In this document: positions 54,140 through 64,000 of the stretch, in pieces
Layout: every line of letters begins with the position of its first letter
Position numbering within the stretch: position 1 is the first letter of the stretch
Source: Ensifer adhaerens
GTDB taxonomy: Bacteria; Pseudomonadota; Alphaproteobacteria; Rhizobiales; Rhizobiaceae
Direction of reading: 5' to 3'
Assembly: GCA_900215285.1 (NCBI GenBank)
Contig: OCMG01000004.1
Coordinates: forward strand, 3,208,001-3,272,000
DNA: 64,000 bases
Position numbers and translations under genes: made by a program
Notes under the pieces: model-generated
The model's database searches: none
Told to the model about the DNA's origin: nothing
Seen by the model: the letters and a program-made list of their open reading frames with translations, nothing else

Positions 54140-55543
54140 ATGGCCAAAGCACGTGCACAATTTGTCTGCCAGAACTGCGGCACGATCCATTCCCGCTGGG
54201 CCGGCAAATGCGAGGGCTGCGGCGAGTGGAACACGATTGTCGAAGAAGACCCGACCGGCGGAATCGGCGGCGGGCCGGGAAAGGTGCCGAAGAAGGGGCG
54301 CGCCGTGGCCCTGACCTCCCTCTCCGGCGAGATCGAGGAAGCGCCGCGCATCCAGACCGGCATTTCCGAACTGGATCGCGTGACCGGCGGCGGCTTCGTG
54401 CGCGGCTCTGCCGTGCTGGTCGGCGGCGATCCCGGGATCGGCAAGTCCACCGTGCTCATGCAGGCAGCGGCTGCGCTGTCCCGGCGCGGGCAGAAGGTCA
54501 TCTACGTTTCGGGTGAAGAAGCGGTGGCGCAGATCCGGCTGCGCGCGCAGCGGCTGGGGGCTGACAAGACGGACGTGTTGCTGGCTGCCGAGACCAATGT
54601 CGAGGACATCCTCGCCACGCTGGCCGACAGCGGCAAGCGGCCCGACCTCACCATCATCGATTCCATCCAGACGCTCTGGTCGGACACGGCCGATTCGGCG
54701 CCCGGGACCGTGACGCAGGTGCGCGTAGGCGCGCAGGCGATGATCCGGTTTGCCAAGCAGACGGGTGCGGCAGTCGTGCTTGTGGGCCATGTGACGAAGG
54801 AAGGCCAGATCGCCGGGCCTCGCGTGGTCGAGCATATGGTGGACGCGGTTCTCTATTTCGAAGGCGATCGCGGCCATGACTATCGCATCCTGCGCACCGT
54901 GAAGAACCGCTTCGGGCCGACTGACGAGATCGGGGTGTTCGAAATGTCCGACAAGGGCTTGCGCGAGGTCTCCAACCCGTCCGCGCTCTTCCTGAGTGAG
55001 CGCAATGCGAAATCGCCGGGCGCTGCGGTCTTCGCCGGCATGGAAGGGACGCGGCCCGTTCTCGTCGAAATTCAGGCGCTGGTTGCACCCACATCGCTCG
55101 GCACAGCGCGACGGGCTGTGGTCGGCTGGGACTCGGCGCGGCTGTCGATGATTCTCGCCGTGCTCGAGGCACATTGCGGGGTCAGGCTCGGGCAGCATGA
55201 CGTCTACCTCAATGTCGCCGGTGGATACCGGATTTCCGAGCCTGCAGCCGACTTGGCTGTGGCTTCCGCACTGGTTTCGTCGCTTGCCGGTATTGCCCTT
55301 CCGCCCGATTGCGTCTATTTCGGCGAAGTCAGCCTCTCCGGCGCCGTGAGACCCGTTGCGCAGGCCGCGCAGCGCCTCAAAGAAGCCGAGAAGTTGGGAT
55401 TTACGAAGGCCGTTCTGCCGGTCTCGGGCGACGCGCTCAAGGGTGCCGGCGGCCAGTGGACGGAGATAGAAAGCCTGCCGGATCTCGTGGCGCGCATTGC
55501 GGGCTCGAAGCTGAAGGCCAGGCAGAATCAGGACGAAGAATAA
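54140..55543 (+). CDS. radA: DNA repair protein RadA
   Basis: RecA-related ATPase that processes recombination intermediates. The 467-residue protein has a C4 zinc finger (C-Q-N-C and C-E-G-C in the first 30 residues), Walker A G-G-D-P-G-I-G-K-S-T near residue 95, the RadA-specific K-N-R-F-G motif and a C-terminal Lon-like domain (about 300-450). Length is normal. It begins the radA-cvpA-purF run. Confidence 0.97.
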   Translation: MAKARAQFVCQNCGTIHSRWAGKCEGCGEWNTIVEEDPTGGIGGGPGKVPKKGRAVALTSLSGEIEEAPRIQTGISELDRVTGGGFVRGSAVLVGGDPGIGKSTVLMQAAAALSRRGQKVIYVSGEEAVAQIRLRAQRLGADKTDVLLAAETNVEDILATLADSGKRPDLTIIDSIQTLWSDTADSAPGTVTQVRVGAQAMIRFAKQTGAAVVLVGHVTKEGQIAGPRVVEHMVDAVLYFEGDRGHDYRILRTVKNRFGPTDEIGVFEMSDKGLREVSNPSALFLSERNAKSPGAAVFAGMEGTRPVLVEIQALVAPTSLGTARRAVVGWDSARLSMILAVLEAHCGVRLGQHDVYLNVAGGYRISEPAADLAVASALVSSLAGIALPPDCVYFGEVSLSGAVRPVAQAAQRLKEAEKLGFTKAVLPVSGDALKGAGGQWTEIESLPDLVARIAGSKLKARQNQDEE

Positions 55544-55629
55544 GACCGCCGGAAGCGGTCTCATGGGGAAATAGACCATGGCAGCATGGCTGGTTGCCTG
55601 TGGTTCTTAAGAAGGTGGAGTGACACTCA

Positions 55630-56283
55630 ATGCCCATTACGCTTCTCGACGGCATCGTGCTTGGCGTGGCGCTGTTTTCAGCCGTCCTTGCCATGGTGCG
55701 CGGCTTTTCGCGCGAGGTGCTGTCCGTCGCCAGCTGGGCGGGTTCGGCCTATGCCGCCTACAAGCTCTATCCTTTCGTGCTGCCCTATGCGCAGCAGTAT
55801 ACGAGCTCCAAGACGGTCGCTCTCGCTGGTTCTGCGGGTGTGGTCTTCCTTGTCGCGCTCATCCTGCTTTCCTATATCACGATGAAGATTGCAGACTTCA
55901 TCATCGACAGCCGCATTGGCGCGCTCGACCGGACGCTCGGTTTCCTGTTCGGGGCTGCACGCGGCGTCCTGATCGTCGTCGTGGCGATGATGTTCTTCAA
56001 CTGGCTCGTGGAGCCGACCAAGCGTCCGGACTGGATTTCGAACGCGAAGTCGAAGCCGCTGATCGACAATCTGGGCAATCGGCTGATCGCCATGATGCCC
56101 GACAATATCGATGCGACACTTCTGGAGCGCCTGAAGGGTGTGATGCCCCAGAAGGCCAATGAGGAAACGCCGGATGATGGTGCCGCCAATGATGATGGCA
56201 CCGCGCCCGATGCAACGGCGCCCGATGCAACAACGGCGCCTGACACAACCAAGGCGCCGAAGAAGACCGGCACAAACGGATAA
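55630..56283 (+). CDS. cvpA: CvpA family protein (colicin V production protein homologue)
   Basis: Membrane protein with four hydrophobic segments in the first ~130 residues (L-L-D-G-I-V-L-G-V-A-L, V-L-S-V-A-S-W-A-G-S-A, and others), 217 residues. The C-terminal ~50 residues form a low-complexity tail of Asp, Ala, Thr and Pro with repeated D-A-T-A-P units. CvpA proteins are linked to envelope homeostasis in other bacteria; the mechanism is not clear. The cvpA-purF pair is conserved in many proteobacteria. Confidence 0.93.
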   Translation: MPITLLDGIVLGVALFSAVLAMVRGFSREVLSVASWAGSAYAAYKLYPFVLPYAQQYTSSKTVALAGSAGVVFLVALILLSYITMKIADFIIDSRIGALDRTLGFLFGAARGVLIVVVAMMFFNWLVEPTKRPDWISNAKSKPLIDNLGNRLIAMMPDNIDATLLERLKGVMPQKANEETPDDGAANDDGTAPDATAPDATTAPDTTKAPKKTGTNG

Positions 56284-56290
56284 ATCTGCC

Positions 56291-56313
56291 TGCGGCCCCC
56301 GAACGGGGCCGCA
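56291..56313 (+). terminator. Hairpin between cvpA and purF
   Basis: TGCGGCCCC-cgaac-GGGGCCGCA, a perfect 9-bp stem in the 56-nt gap, followed by AATGATTTT. The T-run is late and short, so it is more likely an attenuator than a full terminator. Confidence 0.5.
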
Positions 56314-56339
56314 AATGATTTTGCCGAGGAGCAAAGCGA

Positions 56340-57818
56340 ATGAACCATCTTGGAACTGAGGCCATGGTAGACGACGACAGCCCGGAAGCGGATGCTTTCC
56401 GCGACGAATGCGGCGTGTTCGGCATTTTCGGCAAGTCGGAGGCGGCCTCGCTCTGTACGCTCGGTCTACACGCGCTCCAGCATCGTGGACAGGAGGCAGC
56501 CGGCATAGTCTCCTATGATGGCAAGCAGTTCTATGTGGAGCGCCATGCCGGCCTGATCGGAGACACGTTCACCAAGACCTCCGTCCTGGAGCGTCTCCCC
56601 GGTTCGCGCGCCATCGGCCACACACGCTACGCCACGACGGGCGGCGGTGGCATGCGCAACGTCCAGCCCTTTTATGCAGAGTATGAAGGTGGCGGCTTTG
56701 CCATTGCCCATAACGGCAACCTGACCAATGCGCTGACCGTGCAGAAAGCGCTGCAGAAGCGCGGCGCGATCTTCTCCTCGACCTCGGACACCGAGACCTT
56801 CCTGCACCTCATCGCCATGAGCGAGGGCAAGGATTTCCTCGATCGGTTCATCGATGCGCTGAAGCAGGTGGAAGGCGCCTATTCGCTCGTGGGCCTTTCC
56901 GAGAAGAAGCTCATCGGTGCGCGTGATCCGCTCGGCATCCGTCCGCTGGTCTTGGGCGATCTCGACGGCTCCTATATCCTTGCGTCCGAGACCTGCGCGC
57001 TCGACATCATCGGCGCACGCTATGTCCGCGACATCAAGGCCGGCGAAGTCGTCGTCATCACCGAGAAGGGTGTGGAAAGCCACTTCCCCTTCGCGCCGAC
57101 GCCGACCCGCTTCTGCATCTTCGAATATGTCTATTTCGCCCGCCCGGACAGCAACCTTGAAGGCCGCAACGTCTATGACGTGCGCAAGCGGATCGGCGAG
57201 GAACTGGCGCTGGAAGACCCGTGCGAGGCGGATATCGTCGTCCCCGTACCGGATTCCGGCGTGCCGGCGGCCATCGGCTTTGCGCAGGCATCCGGCATTC
57301 CCTTCGAACTCGGCATCATCCGCAACCACTATGTCGGCCGCACCTTCATCCAGCCGTCGCAGTCGATCCGCCACATGGGCGTGAAGCTGAAGCACAATCC
57401 GAACCGCAAGATGATCGAAGGCAAGCGCGTCGTGCTGGTTGATGATTCGATCGTGCGCGGCACGACCTCGCAGAAGATCGTGCAGCTGGTGCGCGATGCC
57501 GGCGCGAAGGAAGTGCATATGCGCATTGCCTCGCCGCCGACCATGTCGCCCTGCTTCTACGGCGTCGATACGCCGGAGAAGGCGAAGCTTCTCGCCTCGC
57601 GCATGTCGATCGAGGACATGGCCGATTTCATCAAGGTGGATTCGCTCGGCTTCCTCACCATCGACGGGCTTTACCGCGCGGTGCGCGAGCCGCAGCGCAA
57701 CGGCGAATGTCCGCAGTTCTGCGACGCCTGCTTCACGGGCGAATATCCGACCCGCCTGATGGACCAGGAAGGCGTTTCCAACATCCGCAGCCTCTCGCTG
57801 CTGGCCAGCAACGGGTAA
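56340..57818 (+). CDS. purF: Amidophosphoribosyltransferase
   Basis: First enzyme of de novo purine synthesis, making 5-phosphoribosylamine from PRPP and glutamine. The 492-residue protein has a propeptide ending before the N-terminal nucleophile in D-E-C-G-V-F-G, residue 24, and the Ntn glutaminase domain (to about 250). The PRPP-binding V-L-V-D-D-S-I-V-R-G-T-T-S is near residue 365. C-I-F-E-Y-V-Y and the C-terminal C-P-Q-F-C-D-A-C-F-T-G supply cysteines for a [4Fe-4S] cluster, the B. subtilis type. GAGGAG precedes the ATG at 56340. A very long antisense frame covering it is an artefact. Confidence 0.97.
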   Translation: MNHLGTEAMVDDDSPEADAFRDECGVFGIFGKSEAASLCTLGLHALQHRGQEAAGIVSYDGKQFYVERHAGLIGDTFTKTSVLERLPGSRAIGHTRYATTGGGGMRNVQPFYAEYEGGGFAIAHNGNLTNALTVQKALQKRGAIFSSTSDTETFLHLIAMSEGKDFLDRFIDALKQVEGAYSLVGLSEKKLIGARDPLGIRPLVLGDLDGSYILASETCALDIIGARYVRDIKAGEVVVITEKGVESHFPFAPTPTRFCIFEYVYFARPDSNLEGRNVYDVRKRIGEELALEDPCEADIVVPVPDSGVPAAIGFAQASGIPFELGIIRNHYVGRTFIQPSQSIRHMGVKLKHNPNRKMIEGKRVVLVDDSIVRGTTSQKIVQLVRDAGAKEVHMRIASPPTMSPCFYGVDTPEKAKLLASRMSIEDMADFIKVDSLGFLTIDGLYRAVREPQRNGECPQFCDACFTGEYPTRLMDQEGVSNIRSLSLLASNG

Positions 57819-57830
57819 GGACGGACGATC

Positions 57831-58574
57831 ATGGGGGGAATTCTGGACGGTCGTGTGGCCCTCGTCACGGGTGCGTCGCGCGGGATCGGCTATTTCACGG
57901 CCATCGAGCTCGCCAAGGCCGGCGCGCATGTGATCGCCTGTGCCCGCACCACCGGCGGGCTTGAAGAGCTGGACGACGCCATCAAGAAAGAGACCGGCGA
58001 AGGCGCGACACTTGTGCCGTTTGACCTCGCCGACATGAACGCCATCGACGCGCTTGGACAGGCGATCCATGATCGCTGGGGCAAGCTCGACGTGATGGTG
58101 GCGAATGCCGGCATTCTCGGCGTGATCTCGCCCATCGGCCATGTCGAGGCGAAGGTGTTCGAGAAGGTCATGTTCTTGAACGTCACGGCGACGTGGCGTC
58201 TGATCCGCTCGGTCGAGCCGCTCATGACCAGGTCGGATGCCGGACGGGCCGTCATCCTCTCCTCCGGGGCAGCTCACCGCTGCCGTCCGTTCTGGGGCCC
58301 TTACTCCGCCTCCAAGGCTGCCGTCGAAGCACTGGCTCGCACATGGGCTGGCGAGCAGCAGAACTTCACGCTGCGCGTCAATGCCGTCGATCCGGGCGCG
58401 ACCCGCACGGCCATGCGCGCGCAGGCCATGCCCGGAGAAGACCCGGACACGCTGCCGCACCCGTCAGAGGTCGCGAAGGCGATCCTGCCGCTTGTCGATC
58501 CGGCAATGAACGAGACCGGACGGCTCTATTCGGTGCGCGAGAAGCGGTTCCTGACCTATCATATGCCGGATTGA
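57831..58574 (+). CDS. SDR family oxidoreductase
   Basis: Short-chain dehydrogenase/reductase, 247 residues. T-G-A-S-R-G-I-G cofactor-binding motif at residue 15, N-A-G-I-L near residue 90, and Y-S-A-S-K catalytic pair near residue 158 with a preceding Ser in V-I-L-S-S-G-A. It starts 12 nt after purF and is probably co-transcribed. Substrate unknown; this purF-SDR adjacency is common in rhizobia, so the link to purine synthesis may be only positional. Confidence 0.93.
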   Translation: MGGILDGRVALVTGASRGIGYFTAIELAKAGAHVIACARTTGGLEELDDAIKKETGEGATLVPFDLADMNAIDALGQAIHDRWGKLDVMVANAGILGVISPIGHVEAKVFEKVMFLNVTATWRLIRSVEPLMTRSDAGRAVILSSGAAHRCRPFWGPYSASKAAVEALARTWAGEQQNFTLRVNAVDPGATRTAMRAQAMPGEDPDTLPHPSEVAKAILPLVDPAMNETGRLYSVREKRFLTYHMPD

Positions 58575-58726
58575 CGAGGAACGGGGTCCTCCTTGCCTGT
58601 CGTGCCTTCCTACTGCTGATGGGACAGGCAATGCAGCCACCACGCGGCCATCATCCTCTGGCTTTTCCAGAGGACCTACTGACGGCACCAAGCAATTGAC
58701 TGTGCGGCGGAAATTCTGCCGTAGCA

Positions 58727-58751
58727 CATCCTCGGGACAAGCCCGAGGATG
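58727..58751. repeat. REP-like extragenic palindrome
   Basis: CATCCTCGGG-acaag-CCCGAGGATG, a 10-bp perfect stem in the gap between the SDR gene and the CoA-transferase gene. The same core is recalled as a common repeated extragenic palindrome of Rhizobiales genomes. Only one full copy was seen in this window. Confidence 0.6.
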
Positions 58752-58812
58752 ACGTGAGTGGGGAGATGGTGCACCCGCGCTACAGCTGGGCCGTTTTCCT
58801 TTCACACTTGCC

Positions 58813-58829
58813 TTATGTCAAAGACATAA
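58813..58829. promoter_or_regulatory. 17-bp perfect inverted repeat upstream of the CoA-transferase gene
   Basis: TTATGTCAAAGACATAA: two perfect 7-bp arms with a 3-bp centre, about 100 nt upstream of the start codon. It looks like a dimeric regulator operator; the regulator is not identified. The rest of the 356-nt gap (58575-58930) holds the REP-like palindrome and no gene. Confidence 0.5.
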
Positions 58830-58870
58830 AGCCCTAAAATCGATTTTTCCTTGCCCTGACGCGCCCTTAG

Positions 58871-60451
<1,581 letters not shown>

Positions 60452-60528
60452 GCGGCCGCTCTCCTGCGATTTCCAACACTTGGCTGAAGCTCAGATGTCG
60501 AAATCGCTTTACCGATGCGCTCCAATCT

Positions 60529-60545
60529 TCCCCCCTGGTGGGGGA
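60529..60545. repeat. Short GC hairpin in the CoA-transferase / pssA gap
   Basis: TCCCCC-ctggt-GGGGGA in a 176-nt gene-free gap between convergent genes; resembles the C/G-rich arms of rhizobial intergenic mosaic elements, but it is short and incomplete. No other feature was seen in the gap. Confidence 0.35.
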
Positions 60546-60627
60546 GAAAGCAAAATCACCGCCTTAGCCGGGGCCCAAGTCACAGATTTTGCAAGGGAGG
60601 CGGTTTAAGCGACCCGCACCAAACTCC

Positions 60628-61485
60628 TCACTCCTTGTGATCGTCCTGTGCATAATAGGGCTGGATATCACCCTCTTCCGGTGCGGAAAACGCGCCATCG
60701 CCATACTTGCGCTGCCAGGCGCGTGCGCCGAAAGGCAGGCTGAGGAGATAGGCGACAACGGCGACGGAGAGAGTCTGCCATGGATAGACGCTCAGCATGG
60801 CCACGAGGAACACGACACCGAGGATGATCGGCATCATGTAGTTGCGCGGAACCCGACTGCCCGACTTGCCCGACCAGACCGGCACGCGGCTGATCAGCAG
60901 CGCGGCGATGACGAGTGCATAGGCGGACGAGATCAGCGCCATGGTCGTGTTTGGCGCGACGCCGAGGAAGCTGACATAGACCGGCAGCAGGACGAGGAAC
61001 GCCCCCGCCGGTGCCGGCACGCCGACGAAATAGGAAGATTGCCATGGTGCCTTGATGTCATTGTCCGACATGACATTGAAGCGTGCGAGACGCAGGCCTG
61101 CGGCAATCGTGTAGATCAGCGCCGCAATCCAGCCAAGCGAACGGGCCTGATCGAGCACGAAGATGTAGAGCACCATGGCAGGCGCCACGCCGAAATTGAT
61201 GATGTCGGCGAGCGAATCCATCTGGGCGCCGAATTTCGAGGTCGCCTTCATCATGCGCGCGATGCGACCATCGATGCCGTCGAGGAAAGCCGCCACCAGC
61301 ACCATCTGCACGGCAAGCTCGTAGCGGAATTCGATGGCGTAGCGAATGCCCGTCAGGCCGGCGCAGATGGCCAGAACCGTGATCAGGTTCGGCACCATCA
61401 GGCGCAGCGGGATTTCCTTGAGCCGCGGGCCGCGGGCCGCGTCGGATTTCTTCGGCGTGTTCATGTCCGGCGCATGTTCGGCCAT
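60628..61485 (-). CDS. pssA: CDP-diacylglycerol-serine O-phosphatidyltransferase
   Basis: Makes phosphatidylserine from CDP-diacylglycerol and serine, the precursor of phosphatidylethanolamine. The CDP-alcohol phosphotransferase motif D-G-x2-A-R-x8-G-x3-D-x3-D is present as D-G-R-I-A-R ... G-A-Q-M-D-S-L-A-D. Start at 61485 (M-A-E-H-A-P-D-M-N) gives 285 residues with about eight membrane segments, the integral-membrane (type II) form. Directly downstream of psd on the same strand, 10 nt apart. Confidence 0.96.
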   Translation of the reverse strand: MAEHAPDMNTPKKSDAARGPRLKEIPLRLMVPNLITVLAICAGLTGIRYAIEFRYELAVQMVLVAAFLDGIDGRIARMMKATSKFGAQMDSLADIINFGVAPAMVLYIFVLDQARSLGWIAALIYTIAAGLRLARFNVMSDNDIKAPWQSSYFVGVPAPAGAFLVLLPVYVSFLGVAPNTTMALISSAYALVIAALLISRVPVWSGKSGSRVPRNYMMPIILGVVFLVAMLSVYPWQTLSVAVVAYLLSLPFGARAWQRKYGDGAFSAPEEGDIQPYYAQDDHKE

Positions 61486-61495
61486 GGGGCGATCC

Positions 61496-62194
61496 TTACG
61501 TGCGGCGACTGACGACGGGGCCGCGATCGGAGCTGAACTCGGCGAGAACCGTTTCACCAGCAATCGCCGTCTGGCCGAGCGAGACGCGGGCGACCGCGCC
61601 TTCGGGCATGAACACATCGAGACGCGAGCCGAAGCGGATCAGGCCGAAGCGCTCGCCGGCCTCCAGGCTCTCGCCGGGCTTCGACCAGCAGAGAATGCGG
61701 CGGGCGACAAGCCCCGCGATCTGCACGACGCCAAGATCGCCATGCTTCGTCTCGATGATCAGGCCATTGCGCTCATTGTCTTCGCTGGCCTTGTCCAGCT
61801 CGGCATTGAGAAACTGCCCCTCGCGATAGACGACCTCACGGATGCGGCCGCGCATCGGCGCGCGGTTCACATGGCAGTTGAAGACATTCATGAAGACGGT
61901 GATGCGCAGGCGTGGTTCCAGTCCGAGACCGAGTTCGGCGGGCGGCGAATACATGCCGATGGAGGAGACACGCCCATCAGCCGGCGAGATCACCAGATCC
62001 TCGTCCTGCGGCGTGACGCGCTCGGGATCGCGGAAGAAGTAGGCGCACCAGAGGGTAAATACCAGGCCGACCCAGAACAGCGGCTCCCAGATCCAGCCGA
62101 GGATCAGCGACGCCACGAAAAAGGCGAGGACGAAGGGATAACCTTCCTTATGCACCGGGACGATCGTGTTGCGGATCGTGTCGAACAAATTCAT
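61496..62194 (-). CDS. psd: Phosphatidylserine decarboxylase proenzyme
   Basis: Pyruvoyl enzyme converting phosphatidylserine to phosphatidylethanolamine. The 232-residue protein is the short (about 230 residues) archaeal/alphaproteobacterial form: two membrane segments near the N-terminus (residues 20-60), F-N-C-H-V-N-R-A-P in the middle, and the self-cleavage site in [10 protein letters not shown], where the Ser becomes the pyruvoyl group. Start ATG 62194; three upstream codons to 62203 are also possible. The psd-pssA order is standard in rhizobia. Confidence 0.96.
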   Translation of the reverse strand: MNLFDTIRNTIVPVHKEGYPFVLAFFVASLILGWIWEPLFWVGLVFTLWCAYFFRDPERVTPQDEDLVISPADGRVSSIGMYSPPAELGLGLEPRLRITVFMNVFNCHVNRAPMRGRIREVVYREGQFLNAELDKASEDNERNGLIIETKHGDLGVVQIAGLVARRILCWSKPGESLEAGERFGLIRFGSRLDVFMPEGAVARVSLGQTAIAGETVLAEFSSDRGPVVSRRT

Positions 62195-62384
62195 GGGTCT
62201 CAACCTCTATGTCTTTCACGGGTTTGATTAGCCGCATCGGCTCAAAAGGGCAACTGCCAGCGGGCGGAACCGAGCCGCTATGCCCCGCTTTCGGAACCTG
62301 CGGGCCAATTCAGGCGTTGAATGGATCAGGTGCCGTCGTTTGCGACAGCATGCCATATCTCAGAATTCAACCAAGGAGGCTCGC

Positions 62385-62561
62385 ATGAACCGCCAGGAGG
62401 AAAATCTGGAAATCCGCCGGATGGCGCAGGAGGCCAATCTTGACCAGGATATCGAATCCATGGTCCCGCCGACCTCATCGACAACCGGCACCATCGTCAT
62501 GATCGCCCTGCTTTGCGTGCTGGTCGTTGCAGGGCTGGCGCTCGTGTTCACGACGTTCTGA
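62385..62561 (+). CDS. Small single-pass membrane protein of unknown function
   Basis: A 58-residue protein with a charged N-terminus (N-R-Q-E-E-N-L-E-I-R-R) and one strong hydrophobic segment at about residues 36-56 (T-I-V-M-I-A-L-L-C-V-L-V-V-A-G-L-A-L). The ATG at 62385 is preceded by AAGGAGG at ideal spacing, the main support for a real gene. Divergent from psd and convergent with the ABC exporter gene. No family recognised. Confidence 0.6.
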   Translation: MNRQEENLEIRRMAQEANLDQDIESMVPPTSSTTGTIVMIALLCVLVVAGLALVFTTF

Positions 62562-62583
62562 TCGAACCTTGCGCGGCGCGCAG

Positions 62584-63999
62584 TCAGCGCGCCGGCTCCT
62601 TGCGGATGATGATGCCCAGATCGTCGCTTTCGCGCACTTCCTTGAGCTTTGCTTCTGCCTGCACCGCTTCACGCTGACGGTTCCACATGCGCTCGTAGAG
62701 ACCCTTCTGCTCCAGAAGTTCCCCATGCGTGCCGCGCTCGGCAATCGCTCCATCCTTCAACACAATGATCTCATCGGCGTTGATGACGGTGGAAAGGCGG
62801 TGAGCGATGATCAATGTCGTGCGGTTCTTCGCCACTTCATCTAGAGCGGCCTGAATCTCCTGTTCCGTGCCGGTATCGAGTGCGGAGGTCGCCTCGTCCA
62901 GCATCAGGATAGGCGGACTTTTCAGGATGGTGCGCGCGATCGCAACGCGCTGTTTCTCGCCACCCGACAGTTTCAGTCCGCGCTCGCCCACCATGGTCTT
63001 GAAGCCCTCCGGCAGGGAGCGGATGAAATTGCCGACCTGGGCGATTTCCGCCGCCTGCTCGACCTCGGCCTCGCTCGCGGAGGGTCGGCCATAGCGGATA
63101 TTGTAGGCAATCGTGTCGTTGAACAGCACTGTATCCTGAGGAACCATGCCGATGACCGCGCGCAGCGACGTCTGCGTTACGTCGCGCACGTCCTGCCCGT
63201 CGATCTTCACCGAACCCCCTTGCACGTCATAGAAGCGATAGAGAAGCCGCGAGATGGTCGACTTGCCCGCTCCCGACGGCCCCACCACGGCAATCGTCTT
63301 GCCGGCCGGCACCTTGAAGGAAATTCCCTTCAGGATCGGGCGCTGCGGATCATAGGCGAAGTGAACGTTATCGAATTCGATCTCGCCGCGTCCGATCTGG
63401 AGGTCCTGCGCGCCCGGCTTGTCGACCACTTCGGCCTTGACGTCGAGCAGCTCGAACATCTGTTCGATGTCGGTCAAACCCTGACGGATTTCGCGGTAGA
63501 CGAAACCGATGAAATTCAGCGGCACGGAAAGCTGCATGAGCATGGCATTGACGAAGACGAAATCGCCGAGCGTATGCGTGCCGTTCTTTACCGAGATCGC
63601 GGACATGACCATCATGATCGCCGTTCCGATACCGAAAATGACGGCCTGCCCGAAGTTCAGCCAGCCGAGCGAGGTCCAGACCTGTGTTGCGGCCTTTTCA
63701 TAACGCTCCATGGAGGCATCGAAACGCTTGGCTTCCATTTCCTCGTTGCCGAAATATTTCACGGTCTCGAAGTTGAGGAGCGAATCGATCGCCTTGGTGT
63801 TGGCCTCCGTGTCGGAGTTGTTCATCGTGCGGCGGATGCCGATGCGCCAGTCGCTGGCGCGCACGGTGAACCAGATGTAGAGCCACACCGTCATCGCCGT
63901 GACGAACAGATAGGAGAAACCGTAGCCCCACCAGAAGATGATGGCCGTCAACAGGAATTCGATGAGCGTGGGGATCGAGTTGAGGATGGTGAAGCGGAC
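62584..63999 (-). CDS. ATM1-type ABC transporter (fused permease-ATPase), 5' end outside window
   Basis: Half-transporter of the ABCB7/ATM1 class, which in mitochondria and alphaproteobacteria exports glutathione-linked or metal-related compounds. At least 471 residues are in the window; the reading frame stays open through 64000, so the N-terminus is missing. Seen are late TM segments, N-S-D-T-E-A-N-T-K-A-I-D-S-L-L-N-F-E-T-V-K-Y-F-G-N-E, the signature stretch of ATM1 proteins, then Walker [19 protein letters not shown] and Walker B I-L-M-L-D-E-A-T-S-A-L-D. The next in-frame start candidate, a TTG at 63951, is well inside the conserved TM region. Confidence 0.92.
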   Translation of the reverse strand, partial: VRFTILNSIPTLIEFLLTAIIFWWGYGFSYLFVTAMTVWLYIWFTVRASDWRIGIRRTMNNSDTEANTKAIDSLLNFETVKYFGNEEMEAKRFDASMERYEKAATQVWTSLGWLNFGQAVIFGIGTAIMMVMSAISVKNGTHTLGDFVFVNAMLMQLSVPLNFIGFVYREIRQGLTDIEQMFELLDVKAEVVDKPGAQDLQIGRGEIEFDNVHFAYDPQRPILKGISFKVPAGKTIAVVGPSGAGKSTISRLLYRFYDVQGGSVKIDGQDVRDVTQTSLRAVIGMVPQDTVLFNDTIAYNIRYGRPSASEAEVEQAAEIAQVGNFIRSLPEGFKTMVGERGLKLSGGEKQRVAIARTILKSPPILMLDEATSALDTGTEQEIQAALDEVAKNRTTLIIAHRLSTVINADEIIVLKDGAIAERGTHGELLEQKGLYERMWNRQREAVQAEAKLKEVRESDDLGIIIRKEPAR

Positions 64000-64000
64000 G

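Noticed and set aside
56466..58460. 664-codon open frame on the minus strand across purF and the SDR gene
   Set aside because: It is the shadow of two certain genes on the other strand; the protein is Arg/His/Asp-rich without recognisable domains, as expected of GC-rich antisense frames.

Overview
The window is a GC-rich chromosomal segment from an alphaproteobacterium, most likely a member of the Rhizobiaceae (Rhizobium/Agrobacterium/Sinorhizobium relatives). This rests on gene order rather than any single gene: lptF-lptG-lptD-surA-pdxA-rsmA, fabD-fabG-acpP-fabF-mltG-yicC-gmk, rpsF-rpsR-DUF2232-rplI, dnaB ... alr ... radA-cvpA-purF and pssA-psd next to an ATM1-type exporter are all familiar rhizobial arrangements. 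The genus cannot be fixed from the sequence alone. No rRNA, tRNA, CRISPR array, insertion sequence, integrase or prophage gene was seen.

Layout. 1-2.7 kb: DUF1269 protein, DNA polymerase III chi (holC) and leucyl aminopeptidase (minus). 2.8-11.2 kb: a PAP2 phosphatase, then the outer-membrane biogenesis run lptF, lptG, lptD, surA-like chaperone, pdxA and rsmA (plus). 11.2-14.4 kb: an accessory metal module (P1B-type ATPase and VIT-type transporter, minus) and the C-terminal stub of an S41 peptidase. 14.4-21.5 kb: fatty-acid/cell-wall cluster fabD, fabG, acpP, fabF, mltG, yicC, gmk (minus). 21.7-31.6 kb: aldo-keto reductase, a secreted protein with a duplicated cysteine motif, YidB, a Ca2+/H+ antiporter, an RND efflux pair and a GGDEF-EAL protein. 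31.9-36.3 kb: the rpsF ribosomal-protein operon with a structured leader, then cfa with a second structured leader. 36.4-40.7 kb: an aldehyde dehydrogenase, a PACE efflux protein, a DMT transporter and a diguanylate cyclase.

41-51 kb: dnaB and alr are separated by about 7.4 kb of accessory genes: phnM without other phn genes, a conserved CxxC protein of unknown function, azlCD with an AraC regulator, and a polar amino-acid ABC transporter preceded by a very good sigma-54 promoter and an NtrC-like site. 51.2-60.5 kb: PilZ protein, a stand-alone molybdopterin oxidoreductase, radA, cvpA, purF, an SDR oxidoreductase and an AarC-type CoA-transferase. 60.6-64 kb: pssA and psd (phosphatidylethanolamine synthesis), a small membrane protein and the 3' part of an ATM1-type ABC exporter that runs off the window.

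Much of the window serves the cell envelope: LPS export and assembly, fatty-acid and phospholipid synthesis, cyclopropane modification, peptidoglycan precursor and processing enzymes. I did not find an obviously new multi-gene system. The best leads are regulatory: a sigma-54/NtrC-type control region, an exact FNR/FixK box upstream of the aldehyde dehydrogenase and a near match upstream of the metal ATPase, two perfect palindromes in front of metabolic genes, two structured leaders, and a small secreted protein family defined by a repeated Cx3Yx3Kx2Gx3DxKW motif.
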